The notes under the pieces: model-generated
The model's input: only the letters and a program-made list of their open reading frames with translations
What the model was told of the DNA's origin: nothing
Database searches by the model: none
DNA from: JBPCIX01 sp051005875
Lineage (GTDB): Bacteria > Actinomycetota > CADDZG01 > JAHWKV01
Reading direction: 5' to 3'
Assembly: GCA_051005875.1 (NCBI GenBank)
Contig: JBPCIX010000040.1
Span: forward strand, 1-34,761
DNA: 34,761 nucleotides
Shown: in pieces, positions 14,118 to 22,887 of the stretch
Numbering within the stretch: the stretch's first letter is position 1
How the letters are laid out: every line of letters starts with the position of its first letter
Position numbers and translations under genes: made by a program

Positions 14118-15038
14118 CTATAGTTCGAAGACGATCTCGGCAGCCCCTGCCGCATTGGCGCTTCTTTCTGGTCGGGGAATTGCCAAACCTGGTTCAACCT
14201 CCAGGTCCCGTTGGTAGGATTCGCTCTTCGTGAACGCCCCCGGCCCCGATCCTGGTGGGCTTGCCGCTGATTGCGGAGTCGCTGCAAGAGCTTCACCGGC
14301 CAAGGCTGTCGCTGCCAAGGCCGTTAAAGGGCCAGTTTCGGCAGCAATTTCGGTCGGCAACCAGGGGGCTGCAGAGCCGGCATTCAGGCTGATAACCGGA
14401 ACCTCTGGAGCCGGAGGTGCAACCGGTTCAGCGGGTATTGCCGTTGGATCTGGAGTGGGAGAGGCCGGGGCCGGAACACCCGGCGCGGGGGCCTTCGGCT
14501 TGCCTAAGAGTTTAGGCACGAGCGGAGTTATCGGTATGGGGACAAAGCGCATGAACACTACCGTTGCGTAGGTAACGCCGTCGGCAGACTGCGACGTGGC
14601 AACTCCCGAATAATTGAAGTCCGAGCGTAGGATGGTTTCACGGTGGGGAGGCGAGTCCATAAATGCCGTCCACATAGAATCGCATTCCAATCCGAATACC
14701 ACGTCCTCGCCGTATGCTCGCCAGCCAGCGGGCAAGGTCTGCAGCACATTCGGACCCGTGTGATACATCGTCCCGGTGGCAGCCATTTCTGCGGAATGCT
14801 GCTGGGCGATTGTGGCAAGGGCCGGGTGCTCGGTCACGGTGGCCACGCCGTGCTCGGCCCTCAACAACTTAACCCTGTCCTCGAGGCAATCTCTGACGGG
14901 GTCTGGGGGTCGTTGAGCGGTCTGCTGTCCGGCCGGCGGAGTCTGGGTTTGCTCGGCGTTGGCACCGCCAAACGTCACCGTTTGGAACAATCCGGCGGCA
15001 AGGACCGTCGCAGCAACTACTTTTTGTCCGTGTTTCAC
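14118..15038 (-). CDS. Secreted CAP-domain (SCP/PR-1-like) protein
   Basis: The 306-aa protein has a signal peptide (about 1-28, ending GGANA), a Pro/Gln linker, a CAP domain at about 46-168, and a long Pro/Ala-rich tail. CAP landmarks: ALATIAQQHSAEMAATGTMYHTG, YGEDVVFG, SPPHRETILRSDFNYSGVATS and TYATVVFMRF. Such proteins are extracellular; biochemical roles in bacteria are poorly known. The start is GTG 15038 with GGAG 8 nt upstream. Two palindromes lie 38-65 nt upstream and may control it. The CNB gene follows after 82 nt. Confidence 0.88.
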   Translation of the reverse strand: MKHGQKVVAATVLAAGLFQTVTFGGANAEQTQTPPAGQQTAQRPPDPVRDCLEDRVKLLRAEHGVATVTEHPALATIAQQHSAEMAATGTMYHTGPNVLQTLPAGWRAYGEDVVFGLECDSMWTAFMDSPPHRETILRSDFNYSGVATSQSADGVTYATVVFMRFVPIPITPLVPKLLGKPKAPAPGVPAPASPTPDPTAIPAEPVAPPAPEVPVISLNAGSAAPWLPTEIAAETGPLTALAATALAGEALAATPQSAASPPGSGPGAFTKSESYQRDLEVEPGLAIPRPERSANAAGAAEIVFEL

Positions 15039-15075
15039 TTAATGTTCTCCATTCCTCATCTATTTAGCCTGACTG

Positions 15076-15103
15076 CCTGGCCACGTGGCCAGGGGATTCC
15101 CCT
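15076..15103. promoter_or_regulatory. Overlapping palindromes upstream of the CAP-domain gene (putative operator)
   Basis: A perfect 18-bp palindrome, CCTGGCCACGTGGCCAGG (15076-15093), overlaps a second near-perfect one, AGGGGATTCCCCT (15091-15103). On the minus strand they precede the GTG at 15038 by 38-65 nt, with AT-rich -10-like TAAATA on the start-proximal side. They look like protein-binding sites; the binding factor is unknown. Confidence 0.55.
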
Positions 15104-15158
15104 TTGGTGCGGGCTTATACTCCCCTTACTCTGTAATCGGCCAAACAATACCATCAGT

Positions 15159-15177
15159 CATTCCCCGTTAGGGAATG
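15159..15177 (-). terminator. Stem-loop just after the double ABC ATPase gene
   Basis: CATTCCC (15159-15165) pairs with GGGAATG (15171-15177) around a 5-nt loop, 8 nt beyond the ABC stop codon. A T-rich but interrupted tract (GGTATTGTTTGG) follows on the minus strand. It may be a weak terminator; the missing T-run keeps confidence low. Confidence 0.3.
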
Positions 15178-15185
15178 CGAGGCAA

Positions 15186-16973
15186 TCAGATGTTTTGCAG
15201 CGCAGAGGGGGCCCAGGCCGGGGCTGTATCTATTAGGTCCCGAGCGGTTTGGCTGGTGGGACTCGTCGAGACCAGATTCGACGGGCCCGCTTCCACCACC
15301 AGGCCCTTGTCCATCACTACTATCCGGTCCGTCACCTTTCTTACGACTGCCATGTCGTGAGATATGAGAATTAGGCCCAGGCCCATTTCTACCTGACGCT
15401 CCCTTAGCACCGTCAGCAGGCGCGCCTGCTCCGAGGCGTCGAGCATGCTGGTGGGCTCGTCGGCGACGAGGAGCTTCGGCCCCGCCACAAGTGCCCTCGC
15501 AAGGGCTATCCGTTGCAGTTGGCCGCCGGATAATTCGTGAGAATAGGCGTTTAGAAAAGTCCCCGACGAGGGCAGCCCCACGCTTTCCAGGGCACCTGCG
15601 ACAAGATCCCTGCGCCCGGAGGGGTCACCTGCTTTGGTTATATCCAGCGGTTCTCGGACCAAGTCTTCGACCGACATTCTCGGCGACAGAGCGTCCCACG
15701 GGTCCTGCATTACCAACTGGATCCTGCAGCGAAGCATGCGTGCCTCCTTGCCCCACGAGGTTGATAGTTCTTGGTCCTCGAGCTCAACACGCCCCGAATC
15801 GGGAGCAAGGTGCCCGGTCAAAAGACGGGCAAGCGTCGTCTTGCCGCTGCCGGAGGGGCCGATGATTCCCAGCGATTCGCCTTCTCGAAGTGAAACCGTC
15901 ACTCCGTTCACGGCGTTGACGATTGTCTTGCCGGCCCGAAAGCTCTTATGAAGCCCCGTTCCGGACAGAAGCGTTTTTAGCCCCCCAAAATGGCACGAGA
16001 CGAGCCTGGACCTGGATTCGGCGAGGGTAGGGCGTTCGTCAAGGCAAATATCTTCGGCCTGGGTACATCGGGGGTGAAAAGCGCAGCCTGAAGGGACCTG
16101 TCTTGGATCCGGAGGCAGGCCCCGAATCGAGCGAAGGTCCTTGGTTGTAGTCATTACCGGGTAAGCATTCACCAAGGCCCATGTATAGGGGTGGGCGGGT
16201 TCGCCGATGACATTGCCTGAATTTCCATCCTCCATGGCTTCGCCTGCATAAAGGACGATCGTCCGGGCTGAGAGGTGAGTTGCGTCGGTCAGGTCGTGAG
16301 AGATGACTATCAAGCCGAAGCCGCGGCTGGCTGCGAGGCCCTTCACTCGCTCAACCAGGCCTGCTTTGGTGGATGGGTCAAGGCCGGCGGTAGGTTCGTC
16401 CAGGACGATTAATTCAGGGTCAAGCGCAAGGACCATGGCGAGGGTGGCCCGCCTTTTCTCGCCACCAGAGAGTTCATGCGGGTATCGGTCTAGCAATTCC
16501 GGATCAAGCGACGCCTCGACGGCCAACTCTCGGGCTCTGAGACGCGCCTGGTCTTTGGGCATATCCAGACGTTCCCGCAACGGCTCGGCAACCTGGGCCC
16601 CCACCGTAACAACCGGATTGAACGGAGCGCCCTGTAGTGCCAAGGCGACTGTGTCCCACCGAAGCTTGCGAAGAGTTTCAGCCGGAGCGCCCATTAGCTC
16701 CTGCCCCTTCACCTTTACGCTACCTTGGACTGCGGGGGGCTGGATGAGGCCGGCCAGGCAAAGGGCCAGAGTTGACTTGCCGGAGCCCGTCTCGCCGACA
16801 ATAGCCAAGGACTCCCCTCGGTCAAGGGTGAAATCAATGCCTCGAAGGGCTTCTACGCCGCCGTCGAAAGTAACCGTAAGCCCCGCAACCTGAAGTAGCG
16901 GGGGGCGCGAAGCGGTGTTGCTTGCTAGAACTTCAGGCACTGTCTCCCCGAACTCGAACGTTAGGTCGTCCAT
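15186..16973 (-). CDS. Double ABC ATPase of the peptide/nickel (DppD-DppF) type
   Basis: 595 aa with two complete nucleotide-binding domains. NBD1: Walker A GETGSGKS (about 60-67), signature LSGGEKRRATLA, Walker B LIVLDEPTAGLD; it ends in the oligopeptide-transporter tail with cysteines GCAFHPRCTQAEDICL. NBD2: Walker A GPSGSGKT, signature LSGGQLQRIALARAL, Walker B LLVADEPTSMLD. NBD1 resembles DppD/OppD and NBD2 DppF/OppF. It would energise uptake of peptides, metals or opines, but no permease or binding-protein gene is near, so partners lie elsewhere. ATG 16973 is preceded by AAAGG and TATAAA, possibly leaderless. Confidence 0.93.
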   Translation of the reverse strand: MDDLTFEFGETVPEVLASNTASRPPLLQVAGLTVTFDGGVEALRGIDFTLDRGESLAIVGETGSGKSTLALCLAGLIQPPAVQGSVKVKGQELMGAPAETLRKLRWDTVALALQGAPFNPVVTVGAQVAEPLRERLDMPKDQARLRARELAVEASLDPELLDRYPHELSGGEKRRATLAMVLALDPELIVLDEPTAGLDPSTKAGLVERVKGLAASRGFGLIVISHDLTDATHLSARTIVLYAGEAMEDGNSGNVIGEPAHPYTWALVNAYPVMTTTKDLRSIRGLPPDPRQVPSGCAFHPRCTQAEDICLDERPTLAESRSRLVSCHFGGLKTLLSGTGLHKSFRAGKTIVNAVNGVTVSLREGESLGIIGPSGSGKTTLARLLTGHLAPDSGRVELEDQELSTSWGKEARMLRCRIQLVMQDPWDALSPRMSVEDLVREPLDITKAGDPSGRRDLVAGALESVGLPSSGTFLNAYSHELSGGQLQRIALARALVAGPKLLVADEPTSMLDASEQARLLTVLRERQVEMGLGLILISHDMAVVRKVTDRIVVMDKGLVVEAGPSNLVSTSPTSQTARDLIDTAPAWAPSALQNI

Positions 16974-17246
16974 CCTTTATACATTAATCCGTCTGCGAAT
17001 CATCGCGATTTATGAGCGCCCGGCGGCCCCGGCGGCCCAGCCATCTTGCCTTAACGCCTCCGGGCCATCCCCGGATGGGATGGGGAAACTGCGCAGAGCT
17101 ATCCGACGATCACGGGCCCCAGGGGGCAAGGGTCAACGAACAAAATGGCCCTAAGCACTATGCTCATGCCAAGACCTTATCCGGTGATCTATGAGGTCGA
17201 TGGTTTTAAATAACTTTCAGATTTGATTAGCATCAGGAGGCTCCAA

Positions 17247-17663
17247 TTGGCAAAGCCAACAAAGGCGAGTCGCGTTGAAACTCTGCGCTCGCTTGAAACC
17301 TTCGCAGGTCTGTCCACCAAGTCCCTTGAGGCAATCCACAAAGTGGCGGGCGAGATCGAAGCGGTGGCCGGCGAGGTTCTGATCCAGCCTAGGACCCAGG
17401 GTTCCGGACTTTTTATTATCGAAGAGGGGACGGCAGTGGTGGAGCGCAGGGGGGTTTCCATAGATCTTGGCCCGGGCCAGTGCTTCGGGGAGCTATCGCT
17501 GTTGGCCAATCTTCCCCACACGGCCCGGGTGCGGGCTAAGACCCTCGTTAAGTGTCTGACCATCAACCGGTACGACTTTCGAAAGCTGTTGGAATCCGAG
17601 CCGAAAATCGCCATCTCCATGCTCGAAATGCTGGCCGGCCGCTTCGCCAAATCGCTCGACTAG
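17247..17663 (+). CDS. Stand-alone cyclic-nucleotide-binding-domain protein (second copy)
   Basis: 138 aa with one CNB domain: AGEVLIQPRTQGSGLFIIEEGTAVVERRG, then CFGELSLLANLPHTARVRA, the phosphate cassette with His91 where Arg is usual. No DNA-binding domain. The strong SD AGGAGG (17235-17240) 6 nt before TTG 17247 decides the start over an in-frame start at 17223. It precedes lon by 210 bp. It is a distant paralogue of the CNB gene at 13595 and, like it, may have lost cyclic nucleotide binding. Confidence 0.85.
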   Translation: MAKPTKASRVETLRSLETFAGLSTKSLEAIHKVAGEIEAVAGEVLIQPRTQGSGLFIIEEGTAVVERRGVSIDLGPGQCFGELSLLANLPHTARVRAKTLVKCLTINRYDFRKLLESEPKIAISMLEMLAGRFAKSLD

Positions 17664-17802
17664 AGGGCGCTAGGGCCTTGTCGGATCAGGGCTCTCGATC
17701 ACACGCAAACCACATCTGTATCTGGCACCGAATCAAAAGCAGCCAAACGGGAATATAGTCGATCTTGCAGCGGTTGTAATCTTGTAACTCGTGCTCTGAT
17801 CA

Positions 17803-17843
17803 GGCGCCGCGTTCTGTCCGTCCCCGTCAGAACAGCAGGCGCC
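17803..17843 (+). promoter_or_regulatory. Two-part stem-loop in the lon leader
   Basis: GGCGCC (17803-17808) pairs with GGCGCC (17838-17843) and GTTCTG (17811-17816) with CAGAAC (17828-17833), giving two 6-bp stems around an 11-nt loop. The structure ends 18 nt before the lon SD (GGAGG, 17862-17866). It could be an operator or an mRNA hairpin. No CIRCE or HAIR heat-shock site is present. Confidence 0.45.
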
Positions 17844-17873
17844 GGTCAGGGCGCTTAAAGCGGAGGACAAGAA

Positions 17874-20225
17874 ATGGATCAGAAAACGATACAAACCCTT
17901 CCCCTCATGCCGTTGGTCGAAGGCGTGATTCTGCCCCACATGGTGGTAACGGTGTCGGCGCAGAGCGACGAGGCCCTGGCTGCAATCAACGCGGCTCGAC
18001 ACGCCCAGGGTGACGACCAGGGCCTGATCTTGCTCGTGCCCAAAACCGACGGCCGATATGCAAGCATCGGCACGGTCGCCAAGCTCGAGGACTCCAGCAA
18101 ACTCCCCGGCGGCGAGGATGTTTTCATCGTGCGCGGCTTGCACCGGGCCGTTATCGGTAAGGGGGTCCCCGGCGGCGGCGGCGCCACCTGGGTCGAAGCC
18201 CAGGCTGCCCCAGACCCTGCCGTTGCAAAAGTAAAAACCGAGGAACTGGCCCGCGAGTATCGTGCGGTGATCGAGAACATTTTCGAGGCGCGCGGCGACC
18301 GCAACGCGTCCAGATTCCTGCGTGGGATTTCTAACCCAGGCCAGATTGCGGATACCTCGGGATATTCCCCGAGTCTTTCATTTGCTCAAAAAGTTGAAGT
18401 GCTCGAGACGCTCGACGTCGCCAAACGCCTTGAAATGCTCATCGGGTGGGCCAAGGACAATCTGGCCGACATATCGCTTAAAAACAAAATTCATGAGGAT
18501 GTCGCCGAGGGCATGGAAAAGACTCAACGAGAGTTCTTACTGCGTCAGCAGATGGAGGCCATTCGCAAGGAACTCGGCGACCAGGATGACGACATTGTCG
18601 CCGAGTACCGCCGCAAGGTGGCCGAAGCCGGCATGCCCGAGGACGTTCGCAAAGAAGTCGATCGCGAGCTGGACCGGCTTGAGCGCACCAGCGCCCAAAA
18701 TCCTGAGCAGGGCTGGATTCGCAATTATCTTGACTGGATGGTCGAGATCCCGTGGAGCGTTCGATCTGATGACCAGCTGGATTTATCCGAGGCTCGAAAG
18801 GTTCTGGATGCTGACCACACCGGCCTGGAAGACGTTAAAGACCGCATCGTCGAGTTCCTTGCAGTCAAGAAGCTACGCGATGAGCGCGGCATCCAAACCG
18901 CCGGGGGCAGAGGATCCGGCGCGATTATCACCCTGGTGGGCCCTCCCGGAGTTGGCAAAACCTCGCTGGGGGAATCGGTCGCCAAAGCAATGGGCCGCAA
19001 ATTCGCTCGCGTTTCGCTGGGCGGCATTCACGATGAGGCTGAAATCCGCGGGCACCGCCGAACCTACGTGGGAGCATTGCCCGGTCGTATAGTTCGCGCT
19101 TTGAAAGAGGCGGGAACCAAGAATCCTGTAATCATGCTCGACGAGGTGGACAAGGTGGGCGCCGACTGGCGTGGCGATCCATCTTCGGCATTGCTCGAGG
19201 TTCTGGATCCTGCCCAAAATCATTCGTTCCGGGATCATTACCTGGAGGTCGATCTGGACCTTTCAGACGTCCTTTTCATTCCGACGGCCAACGTTTCCGA
19301 GACCATTCCCGGACCCCTCCTGGACCGGATGGAACTGGTGCGCCTCGACGGCTACACGGAAGAAGAAAAGTTGGATATTTCTCGCAACCACTTGATGGCG
19401 CGTCAGCTTGAGAGAAACGGCCTGCAAGAAGGTGAAGTCGAGATTACCGATGACGCCATCCGAAAAGTCATTGCCGATCACACTCGCGAGGCCGGGGTGC
19501 GAAACCTGGAGCGCGAGCTTGGAAAGGTCCTTCGTAAGGCGGCCACTAAAGTGGCTTCCGAGCAAGAAGCCGACAAAAGTGATGCGAGCGATGGTCACGC
19601 GGCGCCATTAAAGATCGAGCCCGCCGATATCCGCAAGGCCTTGGGGCGGCCGAAGTTTCACTTCGAGGCGCCGGAAAGAACGGAGACCCCCGGCGTGGCT
19701 ACGGGACTGGCAGTCACCGGTCACGGCGGCGATGTGCTGTTTGTCGAGGCGACCTTGATGGACGGCGAGCCGGGCCTTACGCTGACGGGCCAACTCGGCG
19801 ATATCATGAAAGAGTCCGCGCAAATTGCGCTGTCTTATGTGAGAAGTCACGCGAAGGAGCTTCACCTTGAAGGCAAGTTGGATCGCCGTTACCACCTGCA
19901 TGTACCGGCTGGGGCGGTCCCCAAAGATGGGCCTTCTGCCGGCGTAACGATGACGACCGCGCTGGTCAGCCTGCTGAGCGGCCGGCCGGTAAAAGGCACC
20001 GTCGGCATGACCGGCGAGGTGACCCTTCAGGGGAAAGTCTTGCCGATCGGCGGGGTCAAACAAAAAGTCCTTGCCGCACACCGAGCCGGGCTAAAAGAGG
20101 TAATCCTGCCCCAAAGAAACGAAGCTGATTTAGAGGATCTGCCGGGAACGGTGCTTGAGGAAATGAGTATTCATCTGGCGGATCGAATCGATGATGTGTT
20201 GGGCTGGGCCCTCGAAAAGGCCTAA
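17874..20225 (+). CDS. lon: ATP-dependent protease Lon (LonA)
   Basis: 783-aa cytoplasmic protease that unfolds and degrades damaged and regulatory proteins. N-terminal substrate domain at about 8-205 (LPLMPLVEGVILPHM), coiled coil at about 215-275, AAA+ module with Walker A GPPGVGKT (356-363) and Walker B VIMLDEVD (about 419-426), then the protease domain with catalytic Ser688 (PKDGPSAG) and Lys731 (GGVKQKVLAAHRAG). All parts are intact and the length is standard. SD GGAGG is 7 nt before ATG 17874. Only 27 bp separate it from the next ABC gene, so read-through is possible. Confidence 0.97.
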   Translation: MDQKTIQTLPLMPLVEGVILPHMVVTVSAQSDEALAAINAARHAQGDDQGLILLVPKTDGRYASIGTVAKLEDSSKLPGGEDVFIVRGLHRAVIGKGVPGGGGATWVEAQAAPDPAVAKVKTEELAREYRAVIENIFEARGDRNASRFLRGISNPGQIADTSGYSPSLSFAQKVEVLETLDVAKRLEMLIGWAKDNLADISLKNKIHEDVAEGMEKTQREFLLRQQMEAIRKELGDQDDDIVAEYRRKVAEAGMPEDVRKEVDRELDRLERTSAQNPEQGWIRNYLDWMVEIPWSVRSDDQLDLSEARKVLDADHTGLEDVKDRIVEFLAVKKLRDERGIQTAGGRGSGAIITLVGPPGVGKTSLGESVAKAMGRKFARVSLGGIHDEAEIRGHRRTYVGALPGRIVRALKEAGTKNPVIMLDEVDKVGADWRGDPSSALLEVLDPAQNHSFRDHYLEVDLDLSDVLFIPTANVSETIPGPLLDRMELVRLDGYTEEEKLDISRNHLMARQLERNGLQEGEVEITDDAIRKVIADHTREAGVRNLERELGKVLRKAATKVASEQEADKSDASDGHAAPLKIEPADIRKALGRPKFHFEAPERTETPGVATGLAVTGHGGDVLFVEATLMDGEPGLTLTGQLGDIMKESAQIALSYVRSHAKELHLEGKLDRRYHLHVPAGAVPKDGPSAGVTMTTALVSLLSGRPVKGTVGMTGEVTLQGKVLPIGGVKQKVLAAHRAGLKEVILPQRNEADLEDLPGTVLEEMSIHLADRIDDVLGWALEKA

Positions 20226-20252
20226 ACAAAGGGCAATCAATAGAGGGGTGAC

Positions 20253-21290
20253 GTGACAGACCAAATGCAGCCTGGAATAAGGGGCATAAAAGTTGAAGGG
20301 CTGGTCCGTGAGTTTAAGGGCGGAATTCGAGCCGTGGATGGGATAGATCTGCATGTTGAGCCGGGCGAAATTTATGGTTTTTTGGGCCCAAACGGCGCCG
20401 GCAAATCCACCACCGTCTTGATGCTGACCACGCTATTGCCTCCGTCGGGAGGTCGCGCCCGTGTCGGGGGCTTCGATATCGTTACCGAGGCCAAGTCGGT
20501 GCGCAGTGTTATCGGCGCGGCATTGCAAGAAGTTGCTTTGGATCCCCTGCTAACCGGGCGCGAGCATCTTCGGCTTCAGTCGGCCTTACAGGGTGTTCCG
20601 AGAAAAGGACGCAAGGAAAGGGCCGACGAATTGCTCGAGCGAGTCGGGCTGGCCCAGGCCGCCGATCGTAAGGTCCGGGGCTACTCGGGTGGCATGAAGC
20701 GCAAGCTCGACCTTGCCCTGGCGTTGGTTCATCGCCCTTCGATTCTTTTTCTCGATGAGCCCACCACGGGACTTGACATTCAAAGCCGCACGAGTTTATG
20801 GGACGAAGTCTCAAGGCTTGCCAAACAGGACGGTGTAACCGTGTTCCTGACGACCCAATACCTCGAGGAGGCCGACGTTTTGGCCGACCGTGTCGGCATC
20901 ATCGACGGCGGCAAGATTGTTGCCGAAGGAACCCCGGCTGCATTGAAGGCGCAAATCGGCCGCCAGCGACTGGAAGTTTCGCCGCTCGACGCGGCCGACC
21001 TTGAACAGGCGGCGAGGACGCTTTCTCGTTTTGGCGACCTCGATGGCGCCGGCCAGGGATCGATATCGGTCCACCTAAACGAGGGGGATGGTGACGTAGC
21101 GAAGATCATTCGATCCTTGGATCGGGCCAAGATCAAAATCGGCAATTTCGAATTGCATCAGCCGAGCCTGGACGATGTGTTTCTCATCAAGACCGGCCAC
21201 TCGCTGGAGGGTGATGGGGGAGACCCTCCCGCTGCCTCGAGCAACGCCTCGAACAACGGGCAATCTGGACGCTCCCCGGGCAGGCAATAA
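20253..21290 (+). CDS. ABC exporter ATPase (DrrA/CcmA-like)
   Basis: 345 aa: Walker A GPNGAGKS near 46-53, signature YSGGMKRKLDLALALVHRP, Walker B ILFLDEPTTGLD, and the DrrA-type C-terminal domain ending with a polar tail. It powers the two following permeases (ABC-2 type), a family that exports drugs, lipids or other hydrophobic compounds. It starts at GTG 20253 after GAGGGG. Its last codons and stop lie inside a 16-bp tandem duplication. Confidence 0.92.
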   Translation: MTDQMQPGIRGIKVEGLVREFKGGIRAVDGIDLHVEPGEIYGFLGPNGAGKSTTVLMLTTLLPPSGGRARVGGFDIVTEAKSVRSVIGAALQEVALDPLLTGREHLRLQSALQGVPRKGRKERADELLERVGLAQAADRKVRGYSGGMKRKLDLALALVHRPSILFLDEPTTGLDIQSRTSLWDEVSRLAKQDGVTVFLTTQYLEEADVLADRVGIIDGGKIVAEGTPAALKAQIGRQRLEVSPLDAADLEQAARTLSRFGDLDGAGQGSISVHLNEGDGDVAKIIRSLDRAKIKIGNFELHQPSLDDVFLIKTGHSLEGDGGDPPAASSNASNNGQSGRSPGRQ

Positions 21291-21312
21291 GTTGGACAGG
21301 CAATAAGTTGGG
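21281..21312. repeat. Tandem 16-bp duplication covering the stop/start junction of the ABC operon
   Basis: CAGGCAATAAGTTGG occurs at 21281-21295 and again at 21297-21311, period 16. Each copy holds a TAA (stop of the ATPase in the first) and a TTG. The first TTG (21292) opens a 4-codon frame (M-D-R-Q-stop); the second (21308) starts the permease. Confidence 0.9.
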
Positions 21313-22084
21313 CGCCACAATCACCCAGATCTATTATCTGGGGCGGCGGTCGGTCCTTCGGACCATTCGCCAACCTGCCGCCATTGCGCCTTCGATTGTG
21401 TTTCCGCTGCTGTTGCTGACGGTTACCTCAGGTGGGCTGCGCTCGGCAACGAAAATTCCCGGATTCCCGGCGCCGTCTTACCTGGCATTTGCGGTGGCAG
21501 GCGCCCTGGTGCAAGGGGCAATGGTCGGCGGCCTGCACAGCGGCGCGGATCTTGCTGTGGATATTGAGAACGGATTCTTGAACCGTCTGTCCATCACCCC
21601 CATGCGCCGAAGCGCTTTGATCTTCGGTCAAATGGCCGGCGCGATGGTTCTCGGCTTGCTGCAAGGGGTTATTTACCTTACTTACGCGGTCCTGGCAGGG
21701 GTGGATATTGCCTCAGGCGCCGGCGGCGCGATTCTTCTTATCGTTGGAGCGGTTTTGGTTTCGATTGTCTTCAGCGGATTCGGCGCTCTTCTCGGGGCCC
21801 GTACAGGCTCGAGCGAGGCGGTGCAGGGCATGTTTCCGCTGCTGTTCATAATCCTCACCCTCTCGTCATTTTTCCTTCCGAGAAATTTGATTACGGTCGG
21901 CTGGTTCAAGACAGTCGCCACTTACAATCCCATCACCTACATGATCGAAGCCCTGCGCAGTTTGGTTATTACCGGCTTCAGAGCTCGCGAGTTGCTAATG
22001 GGCCTTGGGATGGCGCTCAGCCTAAGCGCCCTTTTGATCCTGGCATCTTCGGCAGCGCTCAAATCGAGGTTGGCTCGCGCATGA
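21308..22084 (+). CDS. ABC-2 type permease (DrrB-like), first subunit
   Basis: 258 aa with about six membrane helices. The stretch DLAVDIENGFLNRLSITPMRRSALIFGQ is the ABC-2 cytoplasmic loop that contacts the ATPase, and NPITYMIEALRSLVITGF is the typical ABC-2 C-terminal motif. It starts at TTG 21308 in the second copy of a 16-bp duplication and overlaps the next permease as ATGA. Confidence 0.9.
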   Translation: MGATITQIYYLGRRSVLRTIRQPAAIAPSIVFPLLLLTVTSGGLRSATKIPGFPAPSYLAFAVAGALVQGAMVGGLHSGADLAVDIENGFLNRLSITPMRRSALIFGQMAGAMVLGLLQGVIYLTYAVLAGVDIASGAGGAILLIVGAVLVSIVFSGFGALLGARTGSSEAVQGMFPLLFIILTLSSFFLPRNLITVGWFKTVATYNPITYMIEALRSLVITGFRARELLMGLGMALSLSALLILASSAALKSRLARA

Positions 22085-22860
22085 AGGGTTTCCGCAGGTT
22101 CTGGGGAGTCACCCTGGCGGTGGCAGGCCGTAACTTCCATAACACCGTCACAAACCCTGCCATTCTGATTCCCTCGATAGCGGCCCCCCTTGTCTTTTTT
22201 GTTGTCTTTGCCGGGGGGCTGAGTGGTGTCGGCAAGGCGCCAGGTTTTGACTTTCCCAGCGGCTACACAACCTTTCAGTTCGTGTTCATTTTGATCCAGG
22301 CCTCGGCGTTTGCGGGGATCTTCGGCGGAATCGGAATGGGCCGCGACTTTGAGAGTGGATTCATGCGGCGCTTGATGCTGGCTGCTCCCACAAGGCGCGG
22401 GATAGTTGCGGGATATGCATTGGCCTCGCTGGGCAGAGTGATTCTTGTGTATGCGGTGCTCATGGTGGTGGGCGCCTTTACCGGGGTGCATCTGGATGGA
22501 AGTTTCTTGCAAGTGGCCCTGCTGCTTGTCCTAACGGCAAGTTTCAGCCTTGTCGCTGGGCTGTGGGCAATGGGAATAGCGCTTCGTCTGCGCACTCCTC
22601 AGGCAGCGCCGCTGATGATGATGCCGGTGTTCGTCTCGATATTTCTCGGCCCGGTCTTTGTGCCATTGGCTCTTTTGACCGGGTGGGTCGAGGCGGCGGC
22701 CAAAGTAAACCCGGTCACCCGCTTTTTGCAGGCCGGCAGGGGGTTGATTTCGGGCCGCCCTGACGGCACGGCTCTGGCCTTTGGAGCGTCGGCTGCCTTG
22801 ATCGCCCTTTTTGTAGTTTGGGCTCTAACGGGGCTTGCCCGTGCTGAGCGGTCGGCGTAG
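22081..22860 (+). CDS. ABC-2 type permease (DrrB-like), second subunit
   Basis: 259 aa with about six helices; GIGMGRDFESGFMRRLMLAAPTRRGIVAGY is the loop equivalent to that in the upstream permease, and NPVTRFLQAGRGLISG the C-terminal motif. The two permeases are divergent paralogues, so the exporter is likely a heterodimer with the shared ATPase. It starts at ATG 22081 inside the previous stop. Confidence 0.9.
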   Translation: MKGFRRFWGVTLAVAGRNFHNTVTNPAILIPSIAAPLVFFVVFAGGLSGVGKAPGFDFPSGYTTFQFVFILIQASAFAGIFGGIGMGRDFESGFMRRLMLAAPTRRGIVAGYALASLGRVILVYAVLMVVGAFTGVHLDGSFLQVALLLVLTASFSLVAGLWAMGIALRLRTPQAAPLMMMPVFVSIFLGPVFVPLALLTGWVEAAAKVNPVTRFLQAGRGLISGRPDGTALAFGASAALIALFVVWALTGLARAERSA

Positions 22861-22887
22861 TGGGGCACCACCAGGCAGATTTCGAAA

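Noticed and set aside
17664..17873. CIRCE or HAIR heat-shock operator upstream of lon
   Set aside because: No matching inverted repeat was found; only the GGCGCC/GTTCTG stem-loop is present.
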